A stretch of 64,000 nucleotides of DNA from Sphingobium cloacae (GCF_002355855.1 NZ_AP017655.1:2917001-2981000); one strand, 5' to 3'. Shown: positions 44,112-53,217, counted from the stretch's first letter. Made by a program: numbers and translations. Notes: a model not told the origin generated them from the letters alone.

Positions 44112-44911
44112 GCGCGCTCCTCAGCCTCCGCGACATCTGGGTCGAATATGGCGACAAGATCGTGCTCGAAAGGGTGAACATCGATATCGAGGCGGGTTCC
44201 TTCGTGTCGATCGTGGGGCCGTCGGGCGCGGGCAAGAGCAGCCTGCTGCGCCTCGTGCTCGGGCAGGAAGCGCCCAGCCGGGGGACCATCCTGCTCGACG
44301 GCGTGCCGCTGACGCCGGAATGCGGCCCCGATCGGGGCGTCGTGTTCCAGCGCTATTCCGTCTTCCCCCATCTGTCGGCGCTGCGCAACACGCTGTTCGG
44401 CCTCGAATGCGAGAAGGCGCCCCTGGCCGCGCGGCTGTTCGGCGGCGCGCGCCGGGCGGCTATGGCGGAAGCGGCCGGGATGCTGGATGCGGTCGGGCTG
44501 GGCGACGCCATGCATCTCTATCCCGCCCAGATGTCGGGCGGCATGCAGCAGAGGCTGGCCATCGCCCAGGCGCTGGTCAAGCGCCCGCGAATCCTGCTGC
44601 TGGACGAGCCGTTCGGTGCGCTCGACCCCGGCATCCGCGCGGACATGCATGCGCTCATCACGCGGCTGTGGCGCGACTATGCGCTGACGATCGTGATGGT
44701 GACGCACGACATTCGCGAGGCCTTCACGCTGGGCACGCGGGTGCTTGCGATCGACAAGCGCCGCCACGATCCGCAGGCCCCGCACCGCTTCGGCGCGACC
44801 GCGGTCTACGACCTGCAGCTGCGGCGCCCGAAGGAGGAGGCGGCGCCGGAAGAGGACCTCCCCGCCGTCCCCGATGAGCAGAATGACCAGGAGAGCATTG
44901 GACATGGGTAG
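44108..44911 (+). CDS. ABC transporter ATPase
   Basis: A 267-residue ATP-binding subunit. Walker A is GPSGAGKSS, the Q-loop is VVFQRYSVFPHLS, the signature is MSGGMQQRLAIAQAL, Walker B is ILLLDEPFGALD and the H-loop is VTHDIREAF. No ATG gives a full-length product; a TTG at 44108 overlapping the permease stop (TTGA) fits and gives LSALLSLRDIWVEYG. The C-terminal extension (RRPKEEAAPEEDLP) is acidic and unusual but common in this cassette type. It overlaps the regulator gene by eight bases. Confidence 0.92.
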   Translation: MSALLSLRDIWVEYGDKIVLERVNIDIEAGSFVSIVGPSGAGKSSLLRLVLGQEAPSRGTILLDGVPLTPECGPDRGVVFQRYSVFPHLSALRNTLFGLECEKAPLAARLFGGARRAAMAEAAGMLDAVGLGDAMHLYPAQMSGGMQQRLAIAQALVKRPRILLLDEPFGALDPGIRADMHALITRLWRDYALTIVMVTHDIREAFTLGTRVLAIDKRRHDPQAPHRFGATAVYDLQLRRPKEEAAPEEDLPAVPDEQNDQESIGHG

Positions 44912-45371
44912 CGACACCACCGGCCTTGCGAGGCTGAGCATCAGCCTTCCCGGAGACCTTTTCCGGCAGCTCGACATGATGGTGGCGGAACGCGACCTGC
45001 CTTCGCGATCGCAGCTGATCGCCGAACTGATCCGCCACGCGCTCGCCGAACATGAGGCGCTGACCCGCCCCGACGAGATGCTCGCCGGCACGATCACCAT
45101 CGTCTATCGCGGCGATCGCGGCCGGGTGCGGCACCAACTGGCCCAGACCCAGGCCGACTATCTGAAGGAAGTCATCTCCTCGCAGCATGTCTTCCTGGAA
45201 GACGACCAGTCGCTCGAGGTGCTGCTCGTCCAGGGCCCCGCCTATCTGCTCAAGGAACTGTGCGACGCGTTGCGCCGGGTGCGGGGCGTGCATCAGCTCG
45301 AACTCGTCACCACCACCGCCCTCCTGCCGCCGCTCTATGAGCAGGACGAGGGCAAGGGAGCCGCCAAATGA
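44904..45371 (+). CDS. NikR-like ribbon-helix-helix regulator lacking nickel ligands
   Basis: A 155-residue CopG/NikR-type regulator. The ribbon-helix-helix is LARLSISLPGDLFRQLDMMVAERDLPSRSQLIAELIRHAL (residues 8-47). The C-terminal ACT-like domain (60-140) aligns with NikR without gaps over the nickel site. E. coli NikR ligands His76, His87, His89 and Cys95 correspond to Ala84, His95, Phe97 and Ser103, so three of four are lost. It should not bind nickel in the NikR way. AGGAG lies nine bases before the ATG. It sits inside the operon, overlapping both neighbours, which suggests autoregulation through the two palindromes at 41.76 and 42.08 kb. The ligand is unknown; guanidine, urea or a pathway intermediate is plausible. 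Confidence 0.88.
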   Translation: MGSDTTGLARLSISLPGDLFRQLDMMVAERDLPSRSQLIAELIRHALAEHEALTRPDEMLAGTITIVYRGDRGRVRHQLAQTQADYLKEVISSQHVFLEDDQSLEVLLVQGPAYLLKELCDALRRVRGVHQLELVTTTALLPPLYEQDEGKGAAK

Positions 45372-46192
45372 CCGAAATCCTCGCCAATCCCCTGGCCGCC
45401 CGCGACCATGCCCGTGCCATGGCGGGCACCGTGGTCGAAGCCATGCCGGTGCTGCCGCCGGGCGCCGACGACCTGCCCGCCGGCGTCGCCGCCGACGACC
45501 TGCTCTGGGAAGAGACGATCGCTGCCGGTGGCTACGCCACGCGGCGGCTGAGGCGCGGGGCGCGGTTGCGGCTGATCGACCTCAAGGGCGACGCCTGCGC
45601 CTCGCTGCTGATCTTCAACGCGGAGATGCCCGCCGAGCGGCTCAACGTCGCCGATACGGTGAAGGTCCAGTGGAACGCCTATCTGGGCGCCGGCAAGCTG
45701 CTGCTGTCGGACATGGGCCGGGTGCTGATGAGCTTCCTGGAGGATGAGGCGGGCATCCACGACGCCTTTTGCGGCACGTCGAACGCGGCGACCAACGCGG
45801 CGAAATATGGCAACGGCGCCAATAGCGGCCCGTACCCCAACGGCCGCGACCGCTTGCTGCTCGGCGCGGCCAAGCATGGGCTGGGGCGCCGCGACGTCCA
45901 TCCCTGCGTGACGCTGTTCAAGGGAACGAAGATCGAGACGGACGGCGCGATCACGCCGCGGGTCGGGCCCTTCGCGCCGGGCCGCCATCTGGTGCTGCGC
46001 GCCGAGATGGACGTGATCGTGGTGATCGCGAACTGCCCCCACATGCTCGACCCCCGCACAGACTGGACCGTGACGCCGCTGCGTGCGACCGCCTGGCGCG
46101 GTCCCGTCACGCCCGCGGACGACCCGATCCGCAACGCGACGCCCGAAGGCCTGCGCGCCTTCGAGAATGTCGAAGATTATTTCCGCCGGTGA
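45368..46192 (+). CDS. DUF1989 protein 1 (urea-carboxylase-associated; probable carboxyguanidine deiminase subunit)
   Basis: A 274-residue DUF1989 protein of the UAAP1 type (TIGR03425-like). Conserved segments include LRRGARLRLIDLKGDACASLLIFNAE, then HDAFCGTSNAATNAAKYG and DVHPCVTLFKG. It ends with the pattern EMDVIVVIANCPHMLDP. The ATG overlaps the regulator stop by four bases. Together with the next gene it corresponds to the pair shown in other bacteria to form carboxyguanidine deiminase (CgdAB), which converts carboxyguanidine to allophanate. Conserved Cys and His suggest a metal or thiol site. I leave the A/B symbol open. Confidence 0.88.
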   Translation: MTEILANPLAARDHARAMAGTVVEAMPVLPPGADDLPAGVAADDLLWEETIAAGGYATRRLRRGARLRLIDLKGDACASLLIFNAEMPAERLNVADTVKVQWNAYLGAGKLLLSDMGRVLMSFLEDEAGIHDAFCGTSNAATNAAKYGNGANSGPYPNGRDRLLLGAAKHGLGRRDVHPCVTLFKGTKIETDGAITPRVGPFAPGRHLVLRAEMDVIVVIANCPHMLDPRTDWTVTPLRATAWRGPVTPADDPIRNATPEGLRAFENVEDYFRR

Positions 46193-46208
46193 AAAGGAAA
46201 CAGCCAGC

Positions 46209-46844
46209 ATGAATCCCGATCCCCATTTGTCCGGCCTTTCCGGCACGGTCGTCCATGACGCGGTCGTGCCCGCGCGCGCGCCGTGGCTGCACCATGTCGC
46301 CGCCGGCCAGACGCTGCGCATCGTCGACCTGGAGGGCAACCAAGCCGTCGACTTCCTGCTCTATTCCGCGGCCGACGATGCCGAGCGCTATAGCGCGCAG
46401 GACACCGTCGCGGCGCAGGGCAACCTGTTCCTGCGCAAGGGCACGGTGCTGCGGTCGAACGAGGGCCGGCCGATGATGACCATCGCCGACACCGCGGTGG
46501 AGTATCACGACACCATCGGCGGCGCCTGCTCCAGCGAGTCCAACACACTGCGCTATGGCCGCCATACCAAGGCCGAGCATGCCTGCGTCGAGAATTTCCT
46601 GGAAGCGAACCTGCTGGAGGGGCGCGGCAAGCGGGACATCGTCTCCAACATCAACTTCTTCATGAACGTGCCGGTGGAGCAGGACGGGTCGCTGGGCATC
46701 GTCGACGGCATCTCCGCGCCGGGACTGACCGTTGACCTGCGCGCCGAGATGGACGTGATCGTCGTCGTTTCCAACTGCCCGCAGGTCAACAACCCCTGCA
46801 ACGGCTTCAACCCCACTCCCGTCAGGATGATCGTGACCGCATGA
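46209..46844 (+). CDS. DUF1989 protein 2 (urea-carboxylase-associated; probable carboxyguanidine deiminase subunit)
   Basis: A 211-residue DUF1989 protein of the UAAP2 type (TIGR03424-like). It shares with protein 1 the opening RIVDLEGNQAVDFLLYSA and the close EMDVIVVVSNCPQVNNPCNG. Cysteines occur in GGACSSESN, HACVENF and NCPQVNNPC, with His in YGRHTKAEHAC. The ATG at 46209 is 16 bp after the previous stop. Its own stop overlaps the carboxylase ATG by four bases. The two DUF1989 proteins are paralogous and likely form a heteromer. In a pure urea pathway they would have no clear job, so their presence argues for guanidine as substrate. Confidence 0.88.
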   Translation: MNPDPHLSGLSGTVVHDAVVPARAPWLHHVAAGQTLRIVDLEGNQAVDFLLYSAADDAERYSAQDTVAAQGNLFLRKGTVLRSNEGRPMMTIADTAVEYHDTIGGACSSESNTLRYGRHTKAEHACVENFLEANLLEGRGKRDIVSNINFFMNVPVEQDGSLGIVDGISAPGLTVDLRAEMDVIVVVSNCPQVNNPCNGFNPTPVRMIVTA

Positions 46845-49800
46845 GCTTCGACACCGTCCTCATCGCCAATCGCGGCGCGATCGCCACGCGGATCATCCGT
46901 ACGCTGCGGCGGATGGGCCTGCGTTCCGTGGCGGTCTATTCCGAAGCCGACGAAGGTTCGCTCCATGTCTCGCAAGCGGACGAGGCCGTCTGCATCGGCC
47001 CGGCGCGCGCTTCGGAAAGCTATCTCGACATCGCCGCCATCCTGGACGCGGCCCGCGCGACCGGCGCGGGCGCGATTCATCCGGGCTACGGCTTCCTGGC
47101 CGAGAATGTGGAGTTCGCGCAAGCCTGCGCGGAGGCGGGGATCGTCTTCATCGGCCCCACGCCCGACAATATACGCACCTTCGGCCTCAAGCACAGCGCC
47201 CGCGCCCTCGCCGCCGCGCATGACGTGCCGTTGGCGCCGGGCACCGAATTGCTGACCGACGAGGAGGAAGCCGTCCGCGCCGCGCGGGAGATCGGCTTCC
47301 CCGTGATCCTGAAGGCGACGGCGGGCGGCGGCGGCATCGGCATGCGCATCTGCGAGGACGAGGAGGCCGTCAGCGAAGGCTTCGCGACCGTCGCCCGCCA
47401 GGGGCAGAGCAGTTTCGGCGACGCCGGCATCTTCCTCGAACGCTATATCCGCCGCGCGCGGCATATCGAGGTGCAGATTTTCGGCGACGGACAGGGCCGC
47501 GTCATGCCGCTGGGCGAGCGCGACTGCTCGCTCCAGCGCCGCAACCAGAAAGTCGTGGAGGAAGCGCCAGCGCCGCTGCTTCCGCAAAAGGTGCGCGAGG
47601 AGCTGATCGCCGCCGCGGTTCGTCTGGGCGAGGCCGCCCGGTACCGCTCGGCGGGGACGGTCGAGTTCCTCTACGACGCCGAGCGCGAGGCGTTCTTCTT
47701 CCTGGAGATGAACACCCGCCTCCAGGTCGAGCATGGGGTGACCGAAGAGGTCATGGGCATCGATCTGGTCGAATGGATGATCCGTGGCGGCGCGGGCGAT
47801 TTCGCCTTCCTCGACGCCGCGCCGCCCCGGCCCGAGGGCCATGCGGTGCAGGTCCGGCTCTATGCCGAGGACCCCGCGCTCGACTACCGCCCCACTTCGG
47901 GCATGCTGACGGCGGTCGAATTCCCCGCCGGCATCCGCGTCGAGACTTGGGTCATGGCGGGGTCCACCGTCAGCATCTGGTACGATCCGATGCTGGCCAA
48001 GCTGATCGTCCACGCGCCGACGCGCGCGCAGGCCATCGCTGCCATGCAGGCCGCGCTAGACCAAAGCCGGGTGGACGGCATCGAGACCAACCTGCGCTGG
48101 CTTCGCGACGTGGTGCGCGCCGATGGCTTCGCCAGCGGCGAGGTCTCGACCCGCCTGCTCGACGGCATCGCTTCCCATCCGCGCGCCATCCGCGTCGTCA
48201 GCGGCGGCACGGCGACCAGCGTGCAGGACTGGCCCGGCCGCCAGCATCTCTGGTCTGTAGGCGTCCCGCCATCCGGGCCGATGGACGACCAGTCCTTCCG
48301 CCTCGGCAACCGGCTGCTCGGCAATCCGGAAGGCACGGCGGGGCTGGAAGCCACCATCACCGGCCCGACGCTGACCTTCACCGCGCCCGCGCGCATCTGC
48401 CTGACCGGCGCCGATTTCGGCGCGACGCTGGACGGCGAACCCGTCGCCCGGGGCATCGCGATCGACGTGGCGGCCGGGCAGACGCTCGCGCTCGGCCGGG
48501 CAGGGGGCGGGGGCCTGCGGGGCTATATCCTGTTCGCCGGCGGGCTCGACATCGCGCCCTATCTCGGCAGCCGCAGCACGTTCGAGCTTGGCCAGTTCGG
48601 CGGCCATGCCGCGCGCCGGCTGCTGGCGGGCGACACGCTGCATCTGGGGGAGGAGCCGATCGATGCGCCGCTTTCCCAAGTCGCGCTGCCCGACCTTTCG
48701 ACCGAATGGACCCTGCGCGTGCTCTATGGCCCGCACGGCGCACCCGACTTCTTCACCGATGCCGACATCGATGCGATCGTCGCGGCCGAATGGCAGGTCC
48801 ATTATAACAGCAACCGCACCGGCGTCCGCCTGATCGGGCCCAAGCCCCGATGGGCGCGTGCCGACGGCGGCGAGGCGGGCCTGCACCCCTCCAACATCCA
48901 CGACAATCCCTATGCCATCGGCGCCGTCGACTTCACCGGCGACATGCCGATCATTCTGGGCCCCGACGGCCCCTCGCTGGGCGGCTTCGTCTGCCCCTTC
49001 GTGGTGATCGCGGCCGATCGCTGGAAGATCGGCCAGCTCGCGCCTGGCGACCGGCTGCGCTTCGCGCCCGTCAATATCGGCGATGCCGAGGTGGCGAACC
49101 TGCTGCAACGCAAGCTGGTCGCGACCGGCGCGATGCCGGAATCCGGACCCGCCCGGCCCATGGGGGCGCTCTCGCCGATCCTCGCCGAGATCGCCGAACG
49201 GGACAGCCGCCCGCGCACGGTCTATCGCCAGCAGGGCGACCGCAACATCCTGGTCGAATATGGGCCGATCGTGCTCGATATCGAACTCCGCATCCGCGCC
49301 CACGCGCTGATGACGGAACTGGAGAGGCTCGCCCTGCCCGGCATCGTCGATATCGTGCCCGGGATCCGTTCGCTTCAGCTCCATTTCGACAATGACCGGA
49401 TGACCCAGCGCGCCGCGCTCGCGATGCTGATCGCCGCCGAAGAGCGTCTGGGCGATCTTGCGGACTTCACCATCCCGTCCCGCATCGTCCATCTGCCGCT
49501 GAGCTGGCGCGATCCGGCGATCATCGAGACGATCGAGAAATATATGGGCGCGGTGCGCGACGATGCGCCCTGGTGCCCCGATAATATCGAGTTCATCCGC
49601 CGGATCAACGGCTTGCCCGACGCCGAGGCGGTGGAGAAGCTGATCTTCGAGGCGAACTATCTCGTGCTCGGCCTGGGCGATGTGTATCTGGGCGCGCCGG
49701 TGGCGACCCCGGTGGACCCGCGCCACCGCCTCGTCACCACCAAATACAACCCCGCGCGGACCTGGACCCCGCCCAATGTCGTGGGCATCGGCGGCGCCTA

Positions 49801-50437
49801 TATGTGCATCTACGGCATGGAGGGGCCGGGGGGCTACCAGCTTTTCGGGCGGACCATCCAGATGTGGAACACGCACCGGCAGACGGACGCCTTCACGGAT
49901 GGCAAGCCCTGGCTGCTGCGCTTCTTCGACCAGATACGCTTCTATCCGGTCAGCGCCGGGGAGCTGGCGCAGTGGCGGCGCGATTTCCCCAGCGGGCGGC
50001 GCTCGATCCGGATGGAGCCGTCCGAGTTCCGCCTTGCCGACTATCGCGCCTTCCTGGCCGGCAACGCCCGGTCCATCGCGGATTTCGAGGCGCGGCGGCA
50101 GGCCGCCTTCGACGCGGAGCGGTCCGAATGGCGGCGCAGCGGCGAGTTCGACCGCGTGACCGACCTGATCGAGGCGGAAGCGCCGCAGGCTGTCGCCGTG
50201 GACCTGCCCGAAGGCGCGGAACTGGTGGAGGCCCCCTTTGGCGGCAGCGTCTGGAAGCTGCTGGTCGCCGAGGGGGATGAAGTGAAGGCAGGAGACGCGA
50301 TCGCGATCATCGAGGCGATGAAGATGGAATGCACGGTGCAGAGCCCCGGCACGGGAACGGTGGCGGCGCTGTACGTGCAGGAGCGGCAGTCGCTCCAGCC
50401 CGGCACGCCGATGCTGGCGCTGAAGGGAGCGGCATGA
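46841..50437 (+). CDS. Urea/guanidine carboxylase (biotin-dependent)
   Basis: A 1198-residue biotin enzyme annotated by family as urea carboxylase. Domains in order: biotin carboxylase (about 1-450; KATAGGGGIGM ATP loop, EVQIFGD, ERDCSLQRRNQK, EMNTRLQVEHGVTE). Next come the KipA-like AHS2 domain (about 460-770, WSVGVPPSGPMDDQSFRLGN) and the KipI-like AHS1 domain (about 790-1010). A C-terminal region and a biotinyl domain with EAMKMEC follow (Lys near residue 1164). It carboxylates urea to allophanate or guanidine to carboxyguanidine using ATP and bicarbonate. Association with the DUF1989 pair favours guanidine. Start and stop overlap the neighbours (ATGA each), so translation is tightly coupled. 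No missing catalytic motif was noticed. Confidence 0.93.
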   Translation: MSFDTVLIANRGAIATRIIRTLRRMGLRSVAVYSEADEGSLHVSQADEAVCIGPARASESYLDIAAILDAARATGAGAIHPGYGFLAENVEFAQACAEAGIVFIGPTPDNIRTFGLKHSARALAAAHDVPLAPGTELLTDEEEAVRAAREIGFPVILKATAGGGGIGMRICEDEEAVSEGFATVARQGQSSFGDAGIFLERYIRRARHIEVQIFGDGQGRVMPLGERDCSLQRRNQKVVEEAPAPLLPQKVREELIAAAVRLGEAARYRSAGTVEFLYDAEREAFFFLEMNTRLQVEHGVTEEVMGIDLVEWMIRGGAGDFAFLDAAPPRPEGHAVQVRLYAEDPALDYRPTSGMLTAVEFPAGIRVETWVMAGSTVSIWYDPMLAKLIVHAPTRAQAIAAMQAALDQSRVDGIETNLRWLRDVVRADGFASGEVSTRLLDGIASHPRAIRVVSGGTATSVQDWPGRQHLWSVGVPPSGPMDDQSFRLGNRLLGNPEGTAGLEATITGPTLTFTAPARICLTGADFGATLDGEPVARGIAIDVAAGQTLALGRAGGGGLRGYILFAGGLDIAPYLGSRSTFELGQFGGHAARRLLAGDTLHLGEEPIDAPLSQVALPDLSTEWTLRVLYGPHGAPDFFTDADIDAIVAAEWQVHYNSNRTGVRLIGPKPRWARADGGEAGLHPSNIHDNPYAIGAVDFTGDMPIILGPDGPSLGGFVCPFVVIAADRWKIGQLAPGDRLRFAPVNIGDAEVANLLQRKLVATGAMPESGPARPMGALSPILAEIAERDSRPRTVYRQQGDRNILVEYGPIVLDIELRIRAHALMTELERLALPGIVDIVPGIRSLQLHFDNDRMTQRAALAMLIAAEERLGDLADFTIPSRIVHLPLSWRDPAIIETIEKYMGAVRDDAPWCPDNIEFIRRINGLPDAEAVEKLIFEANYLVLGLGDVYLGAPVATPVDPRHRLVTTKYNPARTWTPPNVVGIGGAYMCIYGMEGPGGYQLFGRTIQMWNTHRQTDAFTDGKPWLLRFFDQIRFYPVSAGELAQWRRDFPSGRRSIRMEPSEFRLADYRAFLAGNARSIADFEARRQAAFDAERSEWRRSGEFDRVTDLIEAEAPQAVAVDLPEGAELVEAPFGGSVWKLLVAEGDEVKAGDAIAIIEAMKMECTVQSPGTGTVAALYVQERQSLQPGTPMLALKGAA

Positions 50438-52200
50438 CCGTGCCGGACCTTAGGAGCGCCGGGGCGATCGCCGCCGAAGTTGGCGCCGGGACGAGGAGCG
50501 CCGTTGCGGTGATGGAGGAGATGCTCGCCCGCGTCGCCGCCTATGATGCGGTCCAGCCGCAGGTGTGGATCAGCCGCGCCGCGCCCGATGCCCTTTTCGC
50601 CGCCGCCGGCGCCGTTGATGCCCGTGTCGCGGCCGGTGAGCGCCTGCCGCTGGCCGGCGTGCCCTTCACGGTGAAGGACAATATCGACGTGGCGGGGCTG
50701 GAGACGACGGCCGCCTGCCCAGCCTTCGCCTATCGGCCCGAAAGGTCGGCGACGGTGGTCGAACGGTTGGCCGCGGCGGGCGCGATCTGCGTCGGGAAGA
50801 CCAATCTCGACCAGTTCGCCACGGGCCTCAACGGCACGCGCAGCCCTTATGGCGCGCCGCGCAACGCCTATAATCTCGCTTATGTCAGCGGGGGCTCCAG
50901 CTCGGGCTCCGCCGTCGCGGTGGCCGCCGGGCTGGTGCCCTTCGCGCTCGGCACCGACACCGCGGGCTCGGGCCGGGTCCCCGCCGCCTTCCAGCATCTG
51001 GTCGGGTTCAAGCCCAGCAAGGGCCGCTGGAGCAATCGGGGACTGGTGCCGGCCTGCAGGACGCTCGACTGCATCACCGTCTTCACCGGTGACACCGGGG
51101 ACGCGCGGCTGGTGGACCGGGCGATCGCCGGCTTCGATGCCGAGGACCCCTGGTCCAAGCCCCTGAGCGACCGTCCGCGCGGGCGCGGGACCATCGGCGT
51201 GCCGCGCCGCAGCCAGCGCATGTGGTTCGGCGATGCCGAGTCCGAATATCTCTACGACCGTGCGCTGGAAAGATTCGCCACGCGGGCCGAGCTGGTCGAG
51301 ATCGACCTGGCGCCGCTGCTCGAAGCCGCGCAGTTGCTCTATGGCGGTCCCTGGGTCGCCGAGCGGGCCGCCGCGATGGCGGATATCCTCGCCGAGAATC
51401 CGGACGCGATCGATCCGGCCGTGCGCGCGGTGGTCGAGCCCGGATCGGCCATGAGCGCGGTGGAGCTGTTCAACGGCATCTACAGGCTGGCCGAGCTGAA
51501 ACGCCATGCCGATCTGCTCTGGGATGGCATCGACCTGCTGGCCTTTCCGACGACCGGCACCACCTATCGCGTCGCCGAACTGCTGGCCGCGCCGATCGCG
51601 CTCAACAGCAATCTCGGCTTCTACACCAATTTCGTGAACCTGCTGGACATGGCCGCCGTTGCCGTGCCCGCCGGCATCCGCGCCAACGGCACGGGCTTCG
51701 GCATCACCCTGATCGGCCCGGCCGGCAGCGACCTCGCCCTGCTGGAGACGGCCGACGCCTGGCTCGCAACGGCCGATCTTCCATCCCCACCCCCGCTCGA
51801 CCTGGAGGGCAGAATGCAGACCGTGAAACTCGCCGTCGTCGGCGCGCACCTGAAGGACATGCCGCTCCACTGGCAGCTTATCTCGCGCGAGGCGACGTTC
51901 GTCGGCGCCTTCGAGACCGCGCCCTCCTACCGGCTCTACGCCATGGCCGACAGCGTGCCGCCCAAGCCCGCGCTGGTCCATAGCGAGGACGGCGCGCCGA
52001 TCGCGGTCGAGGTCTATGAACTGGGTGTCGCCGAATTCGGCAGCTTCGTGGCCGAAGTGCCCGCGCCGCTGGCGATCGGCACGGTGACGCTGGCCGACGG
52101 CAGCAGCGTCAAGGGCTTCGTCGCGGAACCGCGCGCGCTGGTCGGCGCGGAGGATATCACCGGCCTGGGCGGCTGGCGCGCCTACATTGCGCGGGGCTGA
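50434..52200 (+). CDS. atzF: Allophanate hydrolase
   Basis: A 588-residue allophanate hydrolase. The N-terminal amidase-signature domain (about 1-430) shows the catalytic Lys in FTVKDNIDVAG, the Gly/Ser-rich GGSSSGSAVAVAAG with cis-Ser, and the nucleophile Ser in TDTAGSGRVPAAF. A C-terminal domain (about 455-588) fits the decarboxylating domain of AtzF-type enzymes. It splits allophanate to ammonia and CO2, the last step of the route. ATG overlaps the carboxylase stop by four bases. Separate carboxylase and hydrolase genes are the bacterial arrangement, unlike fused fungal urea amidolyase. Confidence 0.93.
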   Translation: MTVPDLRSAGAIAAEVGAGTRSAVAVMEEMLARVAAYDAVQPQVWISRAAPDALFAAAGAVDARVAAGERLPLAGVPFTVKDNIDVAGLETTAACPAFAYRPERSATVVERLAAAGAICVGKTNLDQFATGLNGTRSPYGAPRNAYNLAYVSGGSSSGSAVAVAAGLVPFALGTDTAGSGRVPAAFQHLVGFKPSKGRWSNRGLVPACRTLDCITVFTGDTGDARLVDRAIAGFDAEDPWSKPLSDRPRGRGTIGVPRRSQRMWFGDAESEYLYDRALERFATRAELVEIDLAPLLEAAQLLYGGPWVAERAAAMADILAENPDAIDPAVRAVVEPGSAMSAVELFNGIYRLAELKRHADLLWDGIDLLAFPTTGTTYRVAELLAAPIALNSNLGFYTNFVNLLDMAAVAVPAGIRANGTGFGITLIGPAGSDLALLETADAWLATADLPSPPPLDLEGRMQTVKLAVVGAHLKDMPLHWQLISREATFVGAFETAPSYRLYAMADSVPPKPALVHSEDGAPIAVEVYELGVAEFGSFVAEVPAPLAIGTVTLADGSSVKGFVAEPRALVGAEDITGLGGWRAYIARG

Positions 52201-52229
52201 GGACGATCATCCATCAAGGGAAAGGGCAT

Positions 52230-53156
52230 ATGATGCGAAAGCTCCGGATACTGGCCGCGGTTCTGGCGGCGGGATGCGCTTCGATCGCGGCCGCCGAGCC
52301 GGCGGAACAGGTCATCCAGGTGCCCGGCTTCGCCGATTTCCTGGCGGTGGACGGCGACGGCATATGGGTGACGAATGATGGCCGGGTCGAACGCTGGACA
52401 CGGCAGGGCAGGAGCGTCGCGGTGCCGGTGTCCCGGCCCTGCGGCGCCATGGCCGTCCTTGACGGCGCGCTTTGGGTGGCCGATTGCAAGGAGGGCGGGC
52501 TGGTGCGGATCGACACGGCCAGGGGGGAAAGGACCGCCGCGATCCCGACCGGCATCGCCAACCCCAAGGGCGAACTGAATGTCGTCGCCGGAGCGGGATC
52601 GATCTGGGTGGCGAGCGACCAGAAGGGCGTGGTGTCGCGGGTCGATCCCGCCACCAACCAGGTGACGGCCTCCATCGCCGTCAGCCCCGGCACCCATTAT
52701 CTCGCCTTCGGTTTCGGCTCGGTCTGGGCGGTCAGCAGCGAAAGCGCGACCATCCAGCGCATCGATCCCGCGACCGATGCGGTCGTGAAGACCATAAAGC
52801 TGGGGAAGAGCCCGGGCTTCCTCGCGGCGGGCGAAGGCGCGGTCTGGGTTCAGGAGCAGGGCGACGGCACGGTCGCGCGGATCGACCCGGAAACCGGCGA
52901 GGTGGACGGCCGGGTCAGGATCGGCGAGGTGCTGAAATATGGCGATATCGACACGGGCGCCGGCATGGTCTGGCTGCGCACGACCGAGGACCAGACCTTC
53001 GTCGCGATCGATCCGCGGACGATGACCGTCCGCAAGCGCGTCGGCAAGGCCGAGGGCAGCGGGGCGCTGCGCTATAGCGAAGCGGGCTTGTGGACATCGG
53101 CCCATGACGTGCACACGCTGACCTGGTGGCCCGATCCGGCGAAGATCGCGGAATGA
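52230..53156 (+). CDS. Secreted beta-propeller protein (YVTN/streptogramin-lyase-like)
   Basis: A 308-residue protein with a signal peptide (MMRKLRILAAVLAAGCASIAAAE). Repeats follow of the type GSIWVASDQKGVVSRVDPATNQV, GSVWAVSSESATIQRIDPATDAV, GAVWVQEQGDGTVARIDPETGEV and GMVWLRTTEDQTFVAIDPRT. These are propeller blades about 40 residues long, probably six or seven. It begins 29 bp after allophanate hydrolase with GGGAAAGG upstream and ends just before a strong hairpin, so it is the last cassette gene. Its role is unknown; a periplasmic binding or scaffold protein is possible, and no catalytic residue is obvious. Confidence 0.8.
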   Translation: MMRKLRILAAVLAAGCASIAAAEPAEQVIQVPGFADFLAVDGDGIWVTNDGRVERWTRQGRSVAVPVSRPCGAMAVLDGALWVADCKEGGLVRIDTARGERTAAIPTGIANPKGELNVVAGAGSIWVASDQKGVVSRVDPATNQVTASIAVSPGTHYLAFGFGSVWAVSSESATIQRIDPATDAVVKTIKLGKSPGFLAAGEGAVWVQEQGDGTVARIDPETGEVDGRVRIGEVLKYGDIDTGAGMVWLRTTEDQTFVAIDPRTMTVRKRVGKAEGSGALRYSEAGLWTSAHDVHTLTWWPDPAKIAE

Positions 53157-53190
53157 TCCGTCCGCGGCCCGGCTGCGGGCCGCGGACGGA
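53157..53190 (+). terminator. Strong hairpin ending the cassette
   Basis: TCCGTCCGCGGCCCG, a GCTG loop and CGGGCCGCGGACGGA form a perfect 15-bp stem directly after the propeller stop codon. There is no T-run, but position and stability mark the operon end. Confidence 0.75.
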
Positions 53191-53217
53191 ATCCTGGAGC
53201 TTGGAGTCTGTTTGGAA

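Noticed and set aside
44904..45371. Classic nickel-responsive NikR
   Set aside because: Three of the four nickel ligands are replaced at exact spacing, so a plain NikR label would mislead.
48056..51981. Long minus-strand frames of 606 and 646 codons
   Set aside because: Antisense to the carboxylase and allophanate hydrolase genes; composition only.
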